Positions 42,696-51,871 of a stretch of 64,000 bases of DNA are shown one piece after another (position 1 is the stretch's first letter; every line of letters begins with the position of its first letter). A model generated the notes under the pieces. That model was given only the letters and a program-made list of their open reading frames with translations, had not been told where the DNA came from and searched no databases. The stretch spans positions 1,674,001 to 1,738,000 of the forward strand of contig NZ_JAJJMN010000001.1 of assembly GCF_020905335.1 (NCBI RefSeq), given 5' to 3'. The stretch comes from Flavobacterium lipolyticum. Lineage in GTDB: Bacteria; Bacteroidota; Bacteroidia; Flavobacteriales; Flavobacteriaceae. The position numbers and the translations under genes are program-made.

Positions 42696-43913
42696 TTAGT
42701 TCTTGACAGTTTCAGAAACGAGTCCTCCATAGAAAAGCTGTATTGTTCCTCCATAACCTGCGACAGGCAGTAAATCGCCTTCAAACCTATCCCGATAAGC
42801 AGTTGGAATTACAGGTGTATGTTTTTTGTTTGTGAGAATTATTACAATTGAATTGTGATGAAAGTCAATTACAAAACAATTCCCTACCCATCCGGTATGA
42901 CCAAATGCATGACCGGCTTGAGGAAGTAATAAACCATAGATAAGATGGCACAAATCAGTAGGAACTTGAAATCCTAATGCATAAGTTTTATCTATATTTA
43001 AAGTATTAAGAAATAAATCTACAGTTTGTTGTGAGCACAGTTCAAAAGCACCATACTTTCCTCCATTCAGAATCAACTGACATAAAACAGAAAGATCATC
43101 AGCAGTAGAAAATAATCCTGCATGCCCGGATACTTGTCCCATAGAATAATAAGCAAATTCATCGTGAACTTCTCCCTGAATAGTTTTAGTTCTGATATTT
43201 GGAAATGAAACCATACCATCTCTTGTGTTTCCACATCTTTCTGTTGCTTCAAATCGATCTTGCACAAGACCTGTACTATCCAGAATGTACCCGGTATTCT
43301 TCAGTCCTAAAGGCTGATATATCTGTTTTTTAACAAATTCATCTTGTCTCATTCCGGTGACTTTTTCTATTATAATCCCCAGCAAAGCAAACCCAATATC
43401 ACTATACAATGTTACTGTACCGGGTTTATTTAATAAAGGAACCAATGGTAACAATTCGATCGTTCTCTCTCGAGATTGAGAATAAAAATCGGGATCATAA
43501 TCCGGATCATAAAAATGAAAACTTGACGGCAAACCTGAATTATGATGTAAAACTTGTTTTATAGTAATCTGATCCTTATCACCTCCTGTAAACTCAGGAA
43601 GATACTTGTTGACTTTATCTTCTATAGACAATATACGATCATCTATTAATTTCATATAAGAAAATGTGGTCGAAAAAATTTTAGTTAGTGATGCCATATC
43701 AAATATTGTATCCACTTTCATTGGTTGAGGATTTGGCATCAGTTCTTTTTCGTTGTATATTCTTTGATTGCCATAACTTTTTTGAAAAATTCTCTCTTCA
43801 TTTTTAATGGCTGTAAAAACAGTTCCCGGTAAGCCATTGTTGATAGAAAAGATAATTTGACGATCTATTTTTTCGATCCATTCTAAAGGATAACTGTTAT
43901 TCTCACTTTTCAT
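42696..43913 (-). CDS. serine hydrolase (class C beta-lactamase-like)
   Basis: A 405-residue soluble protein of the beta-lactamase/D-Ala-D-Ala-carboxypeptidase fold. The catalytic SxxK is in MASLTKIFSTTFSYMK near residue 75. The second motif is YSDIGFALLG, where Asp replaces the usual Asn of YxN, and the third is HTGWVGN, replacing KTG. IKQVLHHNSGLPSSFHF is also typical. No signal peptide is seen, so it appears cytoplasmic. The substrate is unknown and beta-lactam hydrolysis should not be assumed. It is monocistronic, with a 298-base upstream spacer. Confidence 0.87.
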   Translation of the reverse strand: MKSENNSYPLEWIEKIDRQIIFSINNGLPGTVFTAIKNEERIFQKSYGNQRIYNEKELMPNPQPMKVDTIFDMASLTKIFSTTFSYMKLIDDRILSIEDKVNKYLPEFTGGDKDQITIKQVLHHNSGLPSSFHFYDPDYDPDFYSQSRERTIELLPLVPLLNKPGTVTLYSDIGFALLGIIIEKVTGMRQDEFVKKQIYQPLGLKNTGYILDSTGLVQDRFEATERCGNTRDGMVSFPNIRTKTIQGEVHDEFAYYSMGQVSGHAGLFSTADDLSVLCQLILNGGKYGAFELCSQQTVDLFLNTLNIDKTYALGFQVPTDLCHLIYGLLLPQAGHAFGHTGWVGNCFVIDFHHNSIVIILTNKKHTPVIPTAYRDRFEGDLLPVAGYGGTIQLFYGGLVSETVKN

Positions 43914-44068
43914 ATTTACTTATTCTTAAATTAACAATGTAAGAATAAACTTGTTTTTATTAAAAACCTAAAATAAAATCATAAATTTTTCACTTGTTTT
44001 TCAAAATGGATTACAAAGCAATAAAAGTCATATTGTTTAATCTGATCTTCCCGAAAATCAAAACACAA

Positions 44069-44107
44069 AAGGGAGCTGTCCAAAGTATGAACAGCCCCCC
44101 CTTTTTT
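44069..44107. terminator. hairpin between serine hydrolase and DinB genes
   Basis: GGGAGCTGT and ACAGCCCCC pair with one bulge around a short loop and are followed by a T run on the plus strand. On the plus side no gene ends here, so it may act for the minus-strand DinB gene by its complement or be a remnant. Confidence 0.4.
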
Positions 44108-44211
44108 ATACTAAAAATGTTAGGACTCCTATCGGAGACAAATTTCATTTATGCAATTTTCAGAGATTGACTAAGTCTTTTTGGACAACCTCTTTTATAA
44201 AATCGAAACTA

Positions 44212-45342
44212 TTACTTTTTAATTTCCTTTGGTAAGGTTGGTTTTTGCTGAGGCGGAATACGTTTCTTCAAAAACAAAATCTGCCCTAGATGACTCGACT
44301 GATGTTCCATAACATGAAACCAGCAATATTGATTACTCATGTCATACTTTGTTTGAACTTCGGCAAACCAGGCATCGTCTCTCTTTTTTAACTCCGAAAT
44401 TGTTTTGGCTCTTACTTCATTGTAGATGTCTAAATAATATTGAATATCATGCCCTTTAAATTCATCTCGCCCACCCTGGTCCAGATTTAAAGCGGCATTC
44501 CACTGTTTCTTTTCTTCTTCATTAAAATCTCTGTTTTCGAAGGTAAAAACCTGATAGTACTTTTCGGCAGCGGCCAAATGCATCACCAGTGCACCAATTC
44601 GGTTGGCTTCTGCGTCATGTAAATAATCAATTTCGTACTGATTCATGTTCTTCACTGTTCTTTCTACACGAGACTTAAGATCTTCAAGCATTGATATCAT
44701 ATCTCCAATTTTTGGCGACGCTCCTTCCACATTTCCAATCTTCGCTTCTGCTCGAGGTTTAATCCCGCTTCCTTCCAGTAACAAACTGTTTTTTCCATCA
44801 GCACTGGATTTGTCCTGAGTAATTTTGTACTCTTTCACTTTTACACTTGCCTCTTTTGAAATGCCTAAACCCCATTTCGGAATTTCACCATTTTTCAAAG
44901 GGGTTTCAAAACTTGCGTTTAAAACCGCCAACGGTTCAAAAACACCTTTGTCATTCTCGATCAGCAATTCGAATTTATCAAAATAGAATTTACCGTTATA
45001 CAAACACAAACCTCCAAAACTAAGTGATTTACTATTTTTATCGATAGTTCCTTCTACGGTATAAGATTTCCATTCGTTTGATTTAATTGGTCTGTCTCTC
45101 ATGTTATCAAAAAAACCTTCCTCTTCATTCTTAGTATCAACTCTTGCCCAAACTCCTGCCCAGGCCTGAGGTTCGGTACTTTCTACTTTTACCGACGCGA
45201 TTACTTTAAACTTCTTTTTAACAGGAGACTGAATTTCTATCGTTTGATTGAAGGATGTCCAATCACTCGAAACCGTCTTTTGTGTTTGAGCCTGAGCCAA
45301 AACAAAACATAAAAGCAACAATGGGGTCACCAATTTTTTCAT
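44212..45342 (-). CDS. secreted protein with C-terminal DinB-like domain
   Basis: A 376-residue protein with signal MKKLVTPLLLLCFVLAQAQ. The first 190 residues form a beta-rich domain with paired blocks (SDWTSFNQTIEIQSPVKKKF and WAGVWARVDTKNEEEGFFDN; YNGKFYFDKFELLIENDKG), possibly carbohydrate-binding-like. The C-terminal 170 residues look like a DinB/YfiT four-helix domain with metal-binding His residues in ALVMHLAAAEKYY and CWFHVMEHQSSHLGQILFLK. DinB domains are metal-dependent and mostly cytoplasmic; secretion and fusion to an N-terminal beta domain are unusual. The substrate is unknown. Confidence 0.75.
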   Translation of the reverse strand: MKKLVTPLLLLCFVLAQAQTQKTVSSDWTSFNQTIEIQSPVKKKFKVIASVKVESTEPQAWAGVWARVDTKNEEEGFFDNMRDRPIKSNEWKSYTVEGTIDKNSKSLSFGGLCLYNGKFYFDKFELLIENDKGVFEPLAVLNASFETPLKNGEIPKWGLGISKEASVKVKEYKITQDKSSADGKNSLLLEGSGIKPRAEAKIGNVEGASPKIGDMISMLEDLKSRVERTVKNMNQYEIDYLHDAEANRIGALVMHLAAAEKYYQVFTFENRDFNEEEKKQWNAALNLDQGGRDEFKGHDIQYYLDIYNEVRAKTISELKKRDDAWFAEVQTKYDMSNQYCWFHVMEHQSSHLGQILFLKKRIPPQQKPTLPKEIKK

Positions 45343-45493
45343 TCTTTATATTTTTAAAAATTTAGGTAAATATAACACACTTTTTTAAGGAAATAACTGA
45401 TCATATTTAGTAAATCATCTAAAAATGAAAACAAAAAAAGCCACATCAGTTAAGATGCAGCTTCCTTATAAAAAATAACCAAAACCGAAGTTC

Positions 45494-45721
45494 TTAGTTT
45501 GTTTTCATTGGTGGTAAATCGAATGCTTTAGACTCATGTTCGAAATTATTACGGTGCCCGCCATCGCAAAAAGGCTTGTTTGCCGATAATCCGCAACGGC
45601 AAAGACCCAATGCCGATCTTCCTTGTAGTCCGTAAACAGCTCCTTCTGAATCCATGATTTCGAAGTCACCTTCTATTTTAATCGATCCGTTTTTATTGAT
45701 GATAAGTTTTGTCTTGCTCAT
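45494..45721 (-). CDS. CDGSH iron-sulfur domain protein
   Basis: From the ATG at 45721, a 75-residue protein with the CDGSH-type [2Fe-2S] binding motif CRCGLSANKPFCDGGH near residues 43-58 (three Cys and one His ligand). The N-terminus KTKLIINKNGSIKIEGDFEI is a beta hairpin. A longer reading adds 11 basic residues and is not preferred. Electron transfer or iron-sulfur handling is likely, by family only. No neighbouring partner is visible. Confidence 0.87.
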   Translation of the reverse strand: MSKTKLIINKNGSIKIEGDFEIMDSEGAVYGLQGRSALGLCRCGLSANKPFCDGGHRNNFEHESKAFDLPPMKTN

Positions 45722-45819
45722 AAAATTGCTTTTTTGTTCTTTTTTTGAGCACAAAGGTTGCGAAATAAATTGTGAAGATTTTAGCGGGTATGCTAGTTTA
45801 AACTGGTTCTATTTTATGG

Positions 45820-46010
45820 GGTATTGCACAAAGTTACGCGAAGGTTTTCGCAGAGATTCGCTAAGTTCAATTGTATTGCCTGGCTTCGACTTCGCTCAGC
45901 CGGACAATAAAACACCTCATCACTCGGGTCTCCCTTCGATCGAAATGAGAAAAAACTCGGTGAATCTCTGTGCTTTTTCTCTGTGAAACTCCGCGCAATA
46001 ACAAAATCTC
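45820..46010. repeat. phrase-like repeat block upstream of metG
   Basis: CACAAAGTTACGCGAAGG, TTTCGCAGAGATTCGCTAAG and, later, CTCGGTGAATCTCTGTGC and CTCTGTGAAACTCCGCGC make an imperfect inverted pair. Between them lies GGCTTCGACTTCGCTCAGCC, another common dispersed flavobacterial word. The 328-base spacer 45722-46049 holds no other gene; two ORFs reading here are built from the repeat. Confidence 0.6.
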
Positions 46011-46022
46011 AATTCTATTGCT

Positions 46023-46030
46023 TATTTTTG
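46023..46030 (+). promoter_or_regulatory. -7 box of metG
   Basis: TATTTTTG matches TAnnTTTG, 19 bases before the metG ATG. The -33 box is weak. Confidence 0.5.
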
Positions 46031-46049
46031 CACTCAATAAAATTGAGTT

Positions 46050-48107
46050 ATGATACAGAATCCAAAGAGATATACTATCACGGCAGCCTTACCTTACACC
46101 AACGGACCTATTCATATTGGGCATTTGGCGGGGGTTTACGTGCCTGCAGATATTTATTCGAGATATTTACGTTTACAAGGAAAAGACGTTGCATTTATTT
46201 GTGGAAGCGATGAACATGGTGTTGCAATTTCGATGAAAGCGAAAAAAGAAGGAGTTACACCACAAGAAGTTATCGATAAATACGACGGAATTATTAGAAA
46301 ATCATTTGCTGATTTTGGAATTTCGTTTGACAATTATTCCAGAACTTCGGCTAAAGTTCATCATGATACGGCTTCTGAATTCTTTAGAACCTTGTACGAC
46401 AAAGGCGATTTTATTGAAGAAGTGACCGAACAATTGTACGATGCCAAAGCCAATCAGTTTCTGGCAGATCGTTTTGTGGTAGGAACCTGTCCTAAATGTG
46501 ACAATCCGGAAGCCTATGGAGATCAGTGTGAAAAATGCGGATCGACATTGAATGCTACCGATTTGGTTAACCCAAAATCGACAATTACCGGAGAAACTCC
46601 AATTTTAAAAGAAACAAAACACTGGTTTTTACCTTTGGATCGATATACTGAGTTTTTAACCGAATGGATTTTGGTTGGACATAAAAACGACTGGAAACCG
46701 AATGTTTACGGACAAGTAAAATCATGGGTTGACGGCGGACTTGAGCCTCGTGCCGTAACGCGTGACCTGGACTGGGGAATTGACGTTCCGGTTGAAGGTG
46801 CCGAAGGAAAAAAATTATACGTTTGGTTTGATGCTCCTATCGGATACATCTCTTCTACTAAAGAATGGGCAGCCCGCGAAGGAAAAGACTGGGAGCCATA
46901 CTGGAAAGATGAAGACACTAAACTGGTTCATTTTATCGGGAAAGACAATATTGTTTTTCACTGTATCATTTTCCCGGCGATGCTTAAAGCCGAAGGAAGC
47001 TATATTTTACCGGACAACGTTCCTGCAAATGAATTCTTGAATTTGGAAGGAAACAAACTTTCGACTTCTAAAAACTGGGCGGTTTGGCTGCACGAATATT
47101 TAGAAGAATTTCCGGAGAAACAAGACGTTTTACGTTATGCCCTAACTTCGAATGCACCGGAAACCAAAGACAACGATTTTACATGGAAAGATTTCCAGGC
47201 AAGAAACAACAACGAATTAGTTGCTATTTTAGGAAATTTCATTAATCGTGTTGCAGTTTTGGTGAACAAAAATTACGATGGATTTATTCCAACACCAAAT
47301 GAATTATCTCAAGTTGACGAAAATACTTTAGCAGAATTAAAAGCGTATCCGGCCGTTATTTCAAGTTCGGTAGAGCGTTACAGATTCCGTGAAGCTTTGG
47401 GCGAGTTGATGAATGTGGCTCGTTTAGGAAATAAATATCTTGCAGACGAAGAACCTTGGAAAGTCATAAAAGAAAATCCGGAGCGTGTAAAAACTCAATT
47501 GTATGTAGCCTCGCAAATTGCTGCTGCGTTAAGTATTTTGGCGGAACCATTTTTACCTTTTACTGCTGCAAAATTATCCAGAATCCTGAAAAATGAAGGC
47601 AAATTGCAATGGAATGATGTTGCTGAAAATTCAGAATTAATTCCGTCAGGACATCAAATAGGTCAAAATGAATTGCTTTTTGCAAAAATAGAAGACGAAG
47701 AAATACAAAAACAAATAGACAAATTGGAAGCGACAAAAACCGCAAATCTTGCCGAAAGCAAACAGCCTGAACCACAAAAAGATCTTATTCAGTTTGAAGA
47801 TTTTGCCAAAATGGACATTCGTGTAGGAACTATTCTGGAAGCCGAAAAAATGCCTAAAGCCAATAAACTTTTGGTACTTAAAGTGGATACCGGAATCGAT
47901 GTGCGTACGATCGTTTCGGGAATTGCCGAAAGCTTTTCACCGGAAGAAATTATCGGAAAACGTGTTTCGGTTTTAGCCAACTTAGCGCCAAGAGCCTTAC
48001 GCGGTGTAGAAAGTCAGGGAATGATCCTGATGACAACCAATGCCGAAGGAAAACTGGTTTTCATCAATCCGGATGCCGATGCTCCGAATGGGGAAACGGT
48101 AAACTAA
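46050..48107 (+). CDS. metG: methionyl-tRNA synthetase
   Basis: Class I synthetase charging tRNA-Met. The HIGH-type motif is [17 protein letters not shown], the zinc knuckle is [18 protein letters not shown], the KMSKS-equivalent is KLSTSKNW, and DWGIDVP marks the catalytic fold. At about residues 580-685 a C-terminal EMAP/Arc1p-like tRNA-binding domain ([20 protein letters not shown]) completes the 685-residue protein. The start ATG at 46050 sits 19 bases after a good -7 box. It ends at a strong hairpin that recurs after DUF2461. Confidence 0.97.
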   Translation: MIQNPKRYTITAALPYTNGPIHIGHLAGVYVPADIYSRYLRLQGKDVAFICGSDEHGVAISMKAKKEGVTPQEVIDKYDGIIRKSFADFGISFDNYSRTSAKVHHDTASEFFRTLYDKGDFIEEVTEQLYDAKANQFLADRFVVGTCPKCDNPEAYGDQCEKCGSTLNATDLVNPKSTITGETPILKETKHWFLPLDRYTEFLTEWILVGHKNDWKPNVYGQVKSWVDGGLEPRAVTRDLDWGIDVPVEGAEGKKLYVWFDAPIGYISSTKEWAAREGKDWEPYWKDEDTKLVHFIGKDNIVFHCIIFPAMLKAEGSYILPDNVPANEFLNLEGNKLSTSKNWAVWLHEYLEEFPEKQDVLRYALTSNAPETKDNDFTWKDFQARNNNELVAILGNFINRVAVLVNKNYDGFIPTPNELSQVDENTLAELKAYPAVISSSVERYRFREALGELMNVARLGNKYLADEEPWKVIKENPERVKTQLYVASQIAAALSILAEPFLPFTAAKLSRILKNEGKLQWNDVAENSELIPSGHQIGQNELLFAKIEDEEIQKQIDKLEATKTANLAESKQPEPQKDLIQFEDFAKMDIRVGTILEAEKMPKANKLLVLKVDTGIDVRTIVSGIAESFSPEEIIGKRVSVLANLAPRALRGVESQGMILMTTNAEGKLVFINPDADAPNGETVN

Positions 48108-48170
48108 TTATTTTAATTAGAAAATGTGGCAATTTGATAATGCGATAATTTTCTAAATTTAGAAATTTAT

Positions 48171-48203
48171 AAACCCGACAGGTTTTAAAAACCTGTCGGG
48201 TTT
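48171..48203 (+). terminator. terminator after metG
   Basis: Perfect 16-base arms AAACCCGACAGGTTTT and complement. The core CCCGACAGGTTTT is identical to the hairpin at 56824-56861. Confidence 0.85.
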
Positions 48204-48256
48204 ATTGAATTAAAATACAGGTAAAATTCTTACTTATTTATTGTTTCTTTCAATTT

Positions 48257-48264
48257 TATATTTG
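48257..48264 (+). promoter_or_regulatory. -7 box of the structured-RNA/small-protein unit
   Basis: TATATTTG matches TAnnTTTG; transcription would begin near 48270. The nearest TTG (48241) is only 13 bases upstream, shorter than usual. Confidence 0.5.
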
Positions 48265-48269
48265 TACGT

Positions 48270-48420
48270 TTGTACTGACAAAATATTCGAGAGACTTTCG
48301 ATAATAAACTTATTTAAAGTAACAATAAGCGAAACCCTCATCATGGTGCTGGAGCGGGAAACTGCCCTTGATCTATTCTTTTGAATATTTTGTCACACCT
48401 AAAATGAGGGTTTCGTGCGT
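48270..48420 (+). ncRNA. candidate pseudoknotted leader RNA
   Basis: Two perfect inverted repeats are interleaved. TGACAAAATATTC (48276-48288) pairs with 48383-48395, and CGAAACCCTCAT (48330-48341) pairs with 48404-48415, crossing the first. Between them are a 5-bp CGAGA/TTTCG hairpin, a TTATT/AATAA hairpin and a GCGG-GAAA-CTGC hairpin with a GNRA loop. The arrangement implies a pseudoknot of about 145 nt. A promoter box precedes it, and the ATG of a 91-residue protein follows 20 bases after the last arm, so it may be a cis-regulatory leader or an independent RNA. No known RNA family was recognised. Confidence 0.5.
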
Positions 48421-48435
48421 TTAAAATTTTCGATC

Positions 48436-48711
48436 ATGACAGAGGAAAATCAAAAACCAACACAACAAGATGTACTGCCAGCGGTGGCAAAATTTCTTTC
48501 CTTTCTTTGGATGGAAGGAGAATTTAGAGAACAACCGGAATATTTGTCCGAGATTTTCGAGGCAATTCTGGAAACAGAGATTGGTGACAACCAGGAGCTG
48601 CGCACTAAAATGATAAGCTGTATGAAAACCATTAAAATGCTAACCCAGGCACTTGATCCTTTCTCGGATCAACAAATAGCAAAAGCCTGCAGTGAAATTG
48701 CTACAGCTTAA
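48436..48711 (+). CDS. 91-residue acidic protein of unknown function
   Basis: From the ATG at 48436 a 91-residue soluble protein (MTEENQKPTQQDVLPAVAKF, then LSFLWMEGEFREQPEYLSEI, IKMLTQALDPFSDQQIAKAC). It is mostly helical and acidic, with no motif I recognise. A GTG at 48415 in the same frame is inside the RNA structure and is not favoured. It forms a complete single-gene unit: promoter, structured leader, coding sequence and terminator. The short length and the leader suggest a regulated small protein. Confidence 0.7.
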   Translation: MTEENQKPTQQDVLPAVAKFLSFLWMEGEFREQPEYLSEIFEAILETEIGDNQELRTKMISCMKTIKMLTQALDPFSDQQIAKACSEIATA

Positions 48712-48721
48712 ACACTCTCTT

Positions 48722-48762
48722 AAACGCGTGAAATTGATAATCGATTCACGCGTTTCTTTTTT
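48722..48762 (+). terminator. terminator of the small-protein gene
   Basis: Arms AAACGCGTGAA and TTCACGCGTTT form an 11-bp stem, followed by CTTTTTT. Confidence 0.88.
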
Positions 48763-48815
48763 GGTGTTTTATTTGAGAAAAAAGTAAGATCTTAGCAAAA
48801 AATAACTCCTTGAAC

Positions 48816-50333
48816 ATGCTAAAAAAAATACTTTTAACATTCCTGCTTTTAAATAATCTGCCTTCTTTTTCTCAAGATATTGCAAAAGAATTTGATTTAA
48901 AATTAGAAGAAAAAAGAGATTTTTTTCAGGTCGTCAATGAAGATAAAAAAGAAGTGATTCTGTTTTTAAATGATAAGGAAAAAGCTAACGCTATAAGATT
49001 TGATGAAAAATTCAATATTATAGACTCTTTAACGATTGCAAGACCAGAAAAAAAATACGAGAGCATTATTGGTTATAGTCAAAAGGACAATAATTGTTTT
49101 GTTTTCTGGGCATCGAAAGACAGAAAAGAAATCAGTTCACAATATATCAATTTTACAACCAAGAAAACTGAAAATAAACCAATTGCTTTAGAACTGAAAA
49201 AGGAAAAAATAGTTCAAGAACTTACCATCAACAATAAGTTTTACCTTATTACAATAATAAAAAACACTAGTACTTTAAAGTTTTATATATCTGACGATAA
49301 TGGGAATCTAAACGAAAAAATAGTTGACTTGTCGCATTTAGAATTTAAGAACATATTTGATCATCCCGAGAACTTATATACTGTTCTAACGGATGAATCT
49401 TCAGAACCTTGCTTTCAAACTATAGCCAATGACAGTCCTCCGTCATTAGCATTAAGCTCTAAAAGATACAAAATTTACACCTATAATCCAGAGGAGATTA
49501 TCTTCACTATTGATAATACTACACATGCTACACAAGTTTTAAGAATTAATCTTCAGGATTTTACACCAAATTTTAAATCTATTAAGCAACAAAAAACAAC
49601 TAAAGGCGAATATGGTGCAATAACATTTAGATCAAATTCTTTTTTGATTGACAACAAAATTCTTCAAATAAAAACCAATGCTTTCGTTTTGTTTTTTACA
49701 ATTAGTGATTTAAATGGTAACATTCTTAAAGAATATAAAGTTTTGCATGATCAGGAAATTGATTTTAAAAATTCTGATTTCCTCCAGCAAAAGAACAGCT
49801 TTTTTTGGCGAAAGAACGATATTTTTTCCAGCACAAAACCTATTAAAAATTCAGAACAATTTCTTAGAAGAATTAAAGACGCGCCTAGTATATCGTGCTA
49901 TAATTTGAATGGAATTTATTATACCGCTATTGGAAGTTCAGAAGATATAACTCAAAGTTCTGTTGGAATATCAATGAATCAAAATTTAATGAGTACGGGT
50001 GGAATGGGAATGAATGGAACTACAATGATACCTTTTAATTCAGGAAGAAGTTATACCGTAACGAATTTAATTTCCTATAAAAACAAAGCCGTAGTTTATA
50101 CGAATTGTATATTTGATTCTACTTTTAATCATATTGATCGTGAGATGAAAATCTCCGCTTTTGACAAAGCTAGAATTTTCTTAGAAGAGAATGAAGAAAT
50201 TAAAAAAACGGTATCAATATTTTCTAAAACTCTATACAAAGATCTAATACTTTTTAAGTTCAAAAACAGTTTATATCTAGGAAATTATAATAAGAACAAT
50301 AAAAAGTACCAAATTTTCAGCTTTACCGAATAA
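48816..50333 (+). CDS. exported protein of unknown function, paralogue of 53259-54704
   Basis: From the ATG at 48816, a 505-residue protein with signal MLKKILLTFLLLNNLPSFSQ. The body alternates short beta strands (KKEVILFLNDKEKANAIRFD, NCFVFWASKDRKEISSQYIN), suggesting a beta-propeller-like fold, and a Gly/Met-rich loop (NLMSTGGMGMNGTTMIPFNS) lies late. It shares block order with the product of 53259-54704: a GYS-then-WAS stretch, a KNxxxFLxxL segment and a C-terminal GxYxxxxKxYQ motif. No lipobox or sorting domain is seen. No family is recognised. Confidence 0.7.
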   Translation: MLKKILLTFLLLNNLPSFSQDIAKEFDLKLEEKRDFFQVVNEDKKEVILFLNDKEKANAIRFDEKFNIIDSLTIARPEKKYESIIGYSQKDNNCFVFWASKDRKEISSQYINFTTKKTENKPIALELKKEKIVQELTINNKFYLITIIKNTSTLKFYISDDNGNLNEKIVDLSHLEFKNIFDHPENLYTVLTDESSEPCFQTIANDSPPSLALSSKRYKIYTYNPEEIIFTIDNTTHATQVLRINLQDFTPNFKSIKQQKTTKGEYGAITFRSNSFLIDNKILQIKTNAFVLFFTISDLNGNILKEYKVLHDQEIDFKNSDFLQQKNSFFWRKNDIFSSTKPIKNSEQFLRRIKDAPSISCYNLNGIYYTAIGSSEDITQSSVGISMNQNLMSTGGMGMNGTTMIPFNSGRSYTVTNLISYKNKAVVYTNCIFDSTFNHIDREMKISAFDKARIFLEENEEIKKTVSIFSKTLYKDLILFKFKNSLYLGNYNKNNKKYQIFSFTE

Positions 50334-50411
50334 CTGTAATAAATTTTAAACTTCTTTAGAAAGAACATGAGCTTTTAAATCAGCTATTTAGAAAGTACAA
50401 ATTAAAACAAA

Positions 50412-51290
50412 ATGAAACTCACCAAACCAAGATTAGCCCTGATTGGCGGAATACTTTGTATTTCGATTTTTCCAATATTAGTCAAACTAAAACTGGCTCC
50501 GGGATTAATCTCGGCTTTTTACAGAATGTTTTTTGCGGTACTCTTGCTTTTACCTTATGTACTGGTTACTAAAAGCTTTAAGCTTCCGAAAACCAAATTC
50601 ATACTATTAGCCGTGCTTTGCGGAATTCTATTCTCTTCGGATGTTGCTGTTTGGAATATTGCTATTCAGGATTCGAGTGCAACTCAGGCATCTTTGTTAA
50701 CTAATTTATCACCGCTTTGGGTTGGAATTGGTTCTTTTTTCTTTCTAAAAATCAGACCAGCCACCAATTTCTGGATCGGAACTGTCGTTTCCTTATTCGG
50801 AATGGTCACGCTGGTGGGATTTGAATTTTTCATGGATTTGAATTTTGATCAGGCCTTTCTGTTTGCCGTTTTATCGGGTATTCTTTATTCGATTTATCTT
50901 TTGGTGAGCAAAAAAGCACTCTCAGAAATCGATGTTTTATCTTTTATGACTATCAGTTTACTGGCATCGAGTATTTATTTAGGAATTCTATGTTATGCCC
51001 TGGATCAGCCTTTTGCAGGTTTCTCCAATACGGGTTGGTTTGTACTGGCACTTCAGGCCGTAATTTGTCAATTGTGTGCCTGGCTATCCATCAGTTATGC
51101 CACCCAGCACATGCGCGCCACAAGAGTTTCGTTAAGTTTATTAAGTCAGGCCGTAATTACTTCGATATTAGCTTGGTTGTTTTTAGAAGAACAAATAACT
51201 TTACAAATGGTTTTCGGCGGAATCATTTTGCTGTTCGGAATTAGAATTACGTTCTATGATAAGACGATCTCATTAAAAAAGCTTTTCTAA
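50412..51290 (+). CDS. EamA/DMT-superfamily exporter
   Basis: A 292-residue inner-membrane protein with ten hydrophobic segments in two EamA repeats, typical of drug/metabolite transporters. Markers are LIGGILCISIFPILVKLK, APGLISAFYRMFFAVLLLLP, ATQASLLTNLSPLWVGIGSF, then the second repeat ATQHMRATRVSLSLLSQAVI and ITSILAWLFLEEQITLQMVF. The substrate cannot be deduced. It is followed by a 560-base repeat array. Confidence 0.88.
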   Translation: MKLTKPRLALIGGILCISIFPILVKLKLAPGLISAFYRMFFAVLLLLPYVLVTKSFKLPKTKFILLAVLCGILFSSDVAVWNIAIQDSSATQASLLTNLSPLWVGIGSFFFLKIRPATNFWIGTVVSLFGMVTLVGFEFFMDLNFDQAFLFAVLSGILYSIYLLVSKKALSEIDVLSFMTISLLASSIYLGILCYALDQPFAGFSNTGWFVLALQAVICQLCAWLSISYATQHMRATRVSLSLLSQAVITSILAWLFLEEQITLQMVFGGIILLFGIRITFYDKTISLKKLF

Positions 51291-51296
51291 GTCATT

Positions 51297-51835
51297 GGCT
51301 CGCGGATGACGCTGGTTTTGCGGATTTTCGCAGATTGATTATTCATCTGAATCATTAAATTCGTGAATTCGTAATAAAAGGTTTCACGCAGATTTAGCAG
51401 ATCTGGCAGATTATTTTAAACTGCGACAATAAAATTCGTGAATTCGTGGCTAAAAAAATACTCTCGCAGATTTAGCTGATCTGGCAGATTTTTTTTAAAA
51501 TCTTTGAAATCATTCCAATCTGTGGCAAGAAAATTCGTGAATTCGTGGCGAAAAAATACTCTCGCAGATTTAGCTGATCTGACAGATTTTTTTGAAATCT
51601 TTGAAATCATTCTAATCTGTGGCAGTAAAATAAAAATTCGTGCATATTCGTGAAATTCGCGGCTGAAGAATTCTCACGCAGATGGCACAGACCGATTGTA
51701 AAAAATAATTCGTGAATTCGTGGGGGAAAAAATGCTCTCGCAGATTTAGCTGATCTGGCAGATTTTTTTTTAAAATCTTTGAAATCATTCTAATCTGTGG
51801 CAATAAAATTCGTGAATTCGTGGCTAAAAAACCTG
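51297..51835. repeat. array of about 100-base repeats with GAATTCGTGG and AGATCTGGCAGA cores
   Basis: AATTCGTGAATTCGTGG occurs at 51433, 51532, 51707 and 51807, with degenerate copies near 51358 and 51635. Each is followed by CTCTCGCAGATTTAGCTGAT and CTGGCAGATTTTTT, then AAATCTTTGAAATCATTC. The period is 99-100 bases where regular, so it is a degenerate tandem array of about five or six units. It has no CRISPR spacing. Minus-strand readings encode only the repeat itself. Related words occur at 14895-14990. Confidence 0.85.
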
Positions 51836-51871
51836 AAACAAGAAAAACTTCAAACCTGAAACAAAAACATT

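Noticed and set aside
42696..43913. Beta-lactamase
   Set aside because: SxxK is present but the YxN and KTG motifs are altered and no signal peptide is seen; called only as a serine hydrolase.
45654..46213. Two overlapping plus-strand ORFs before metG
   Set aside because: They run through the repeat block and the metG start in another frame; no domain or promoter supports them.
48270..48420. SRP RNA, tmRNA or a known riboswitch
   Set aside because: The conserved GGAAG-type SRP loop, tmRNA tag frame and familiar riboswitch cores were looked for and not found.
51416..51803. Minus-strand ORFs within the repeat array
   Set aside because: They only translate the repeat unit (for example LPDQLNLRE and HEFTNF motifs recur) and have no independent support.
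51297..51835. CRISPR array
   Set aside because: Units are directly repeated and degenerate with no unique spacers of constant length and no cas genes nearby.
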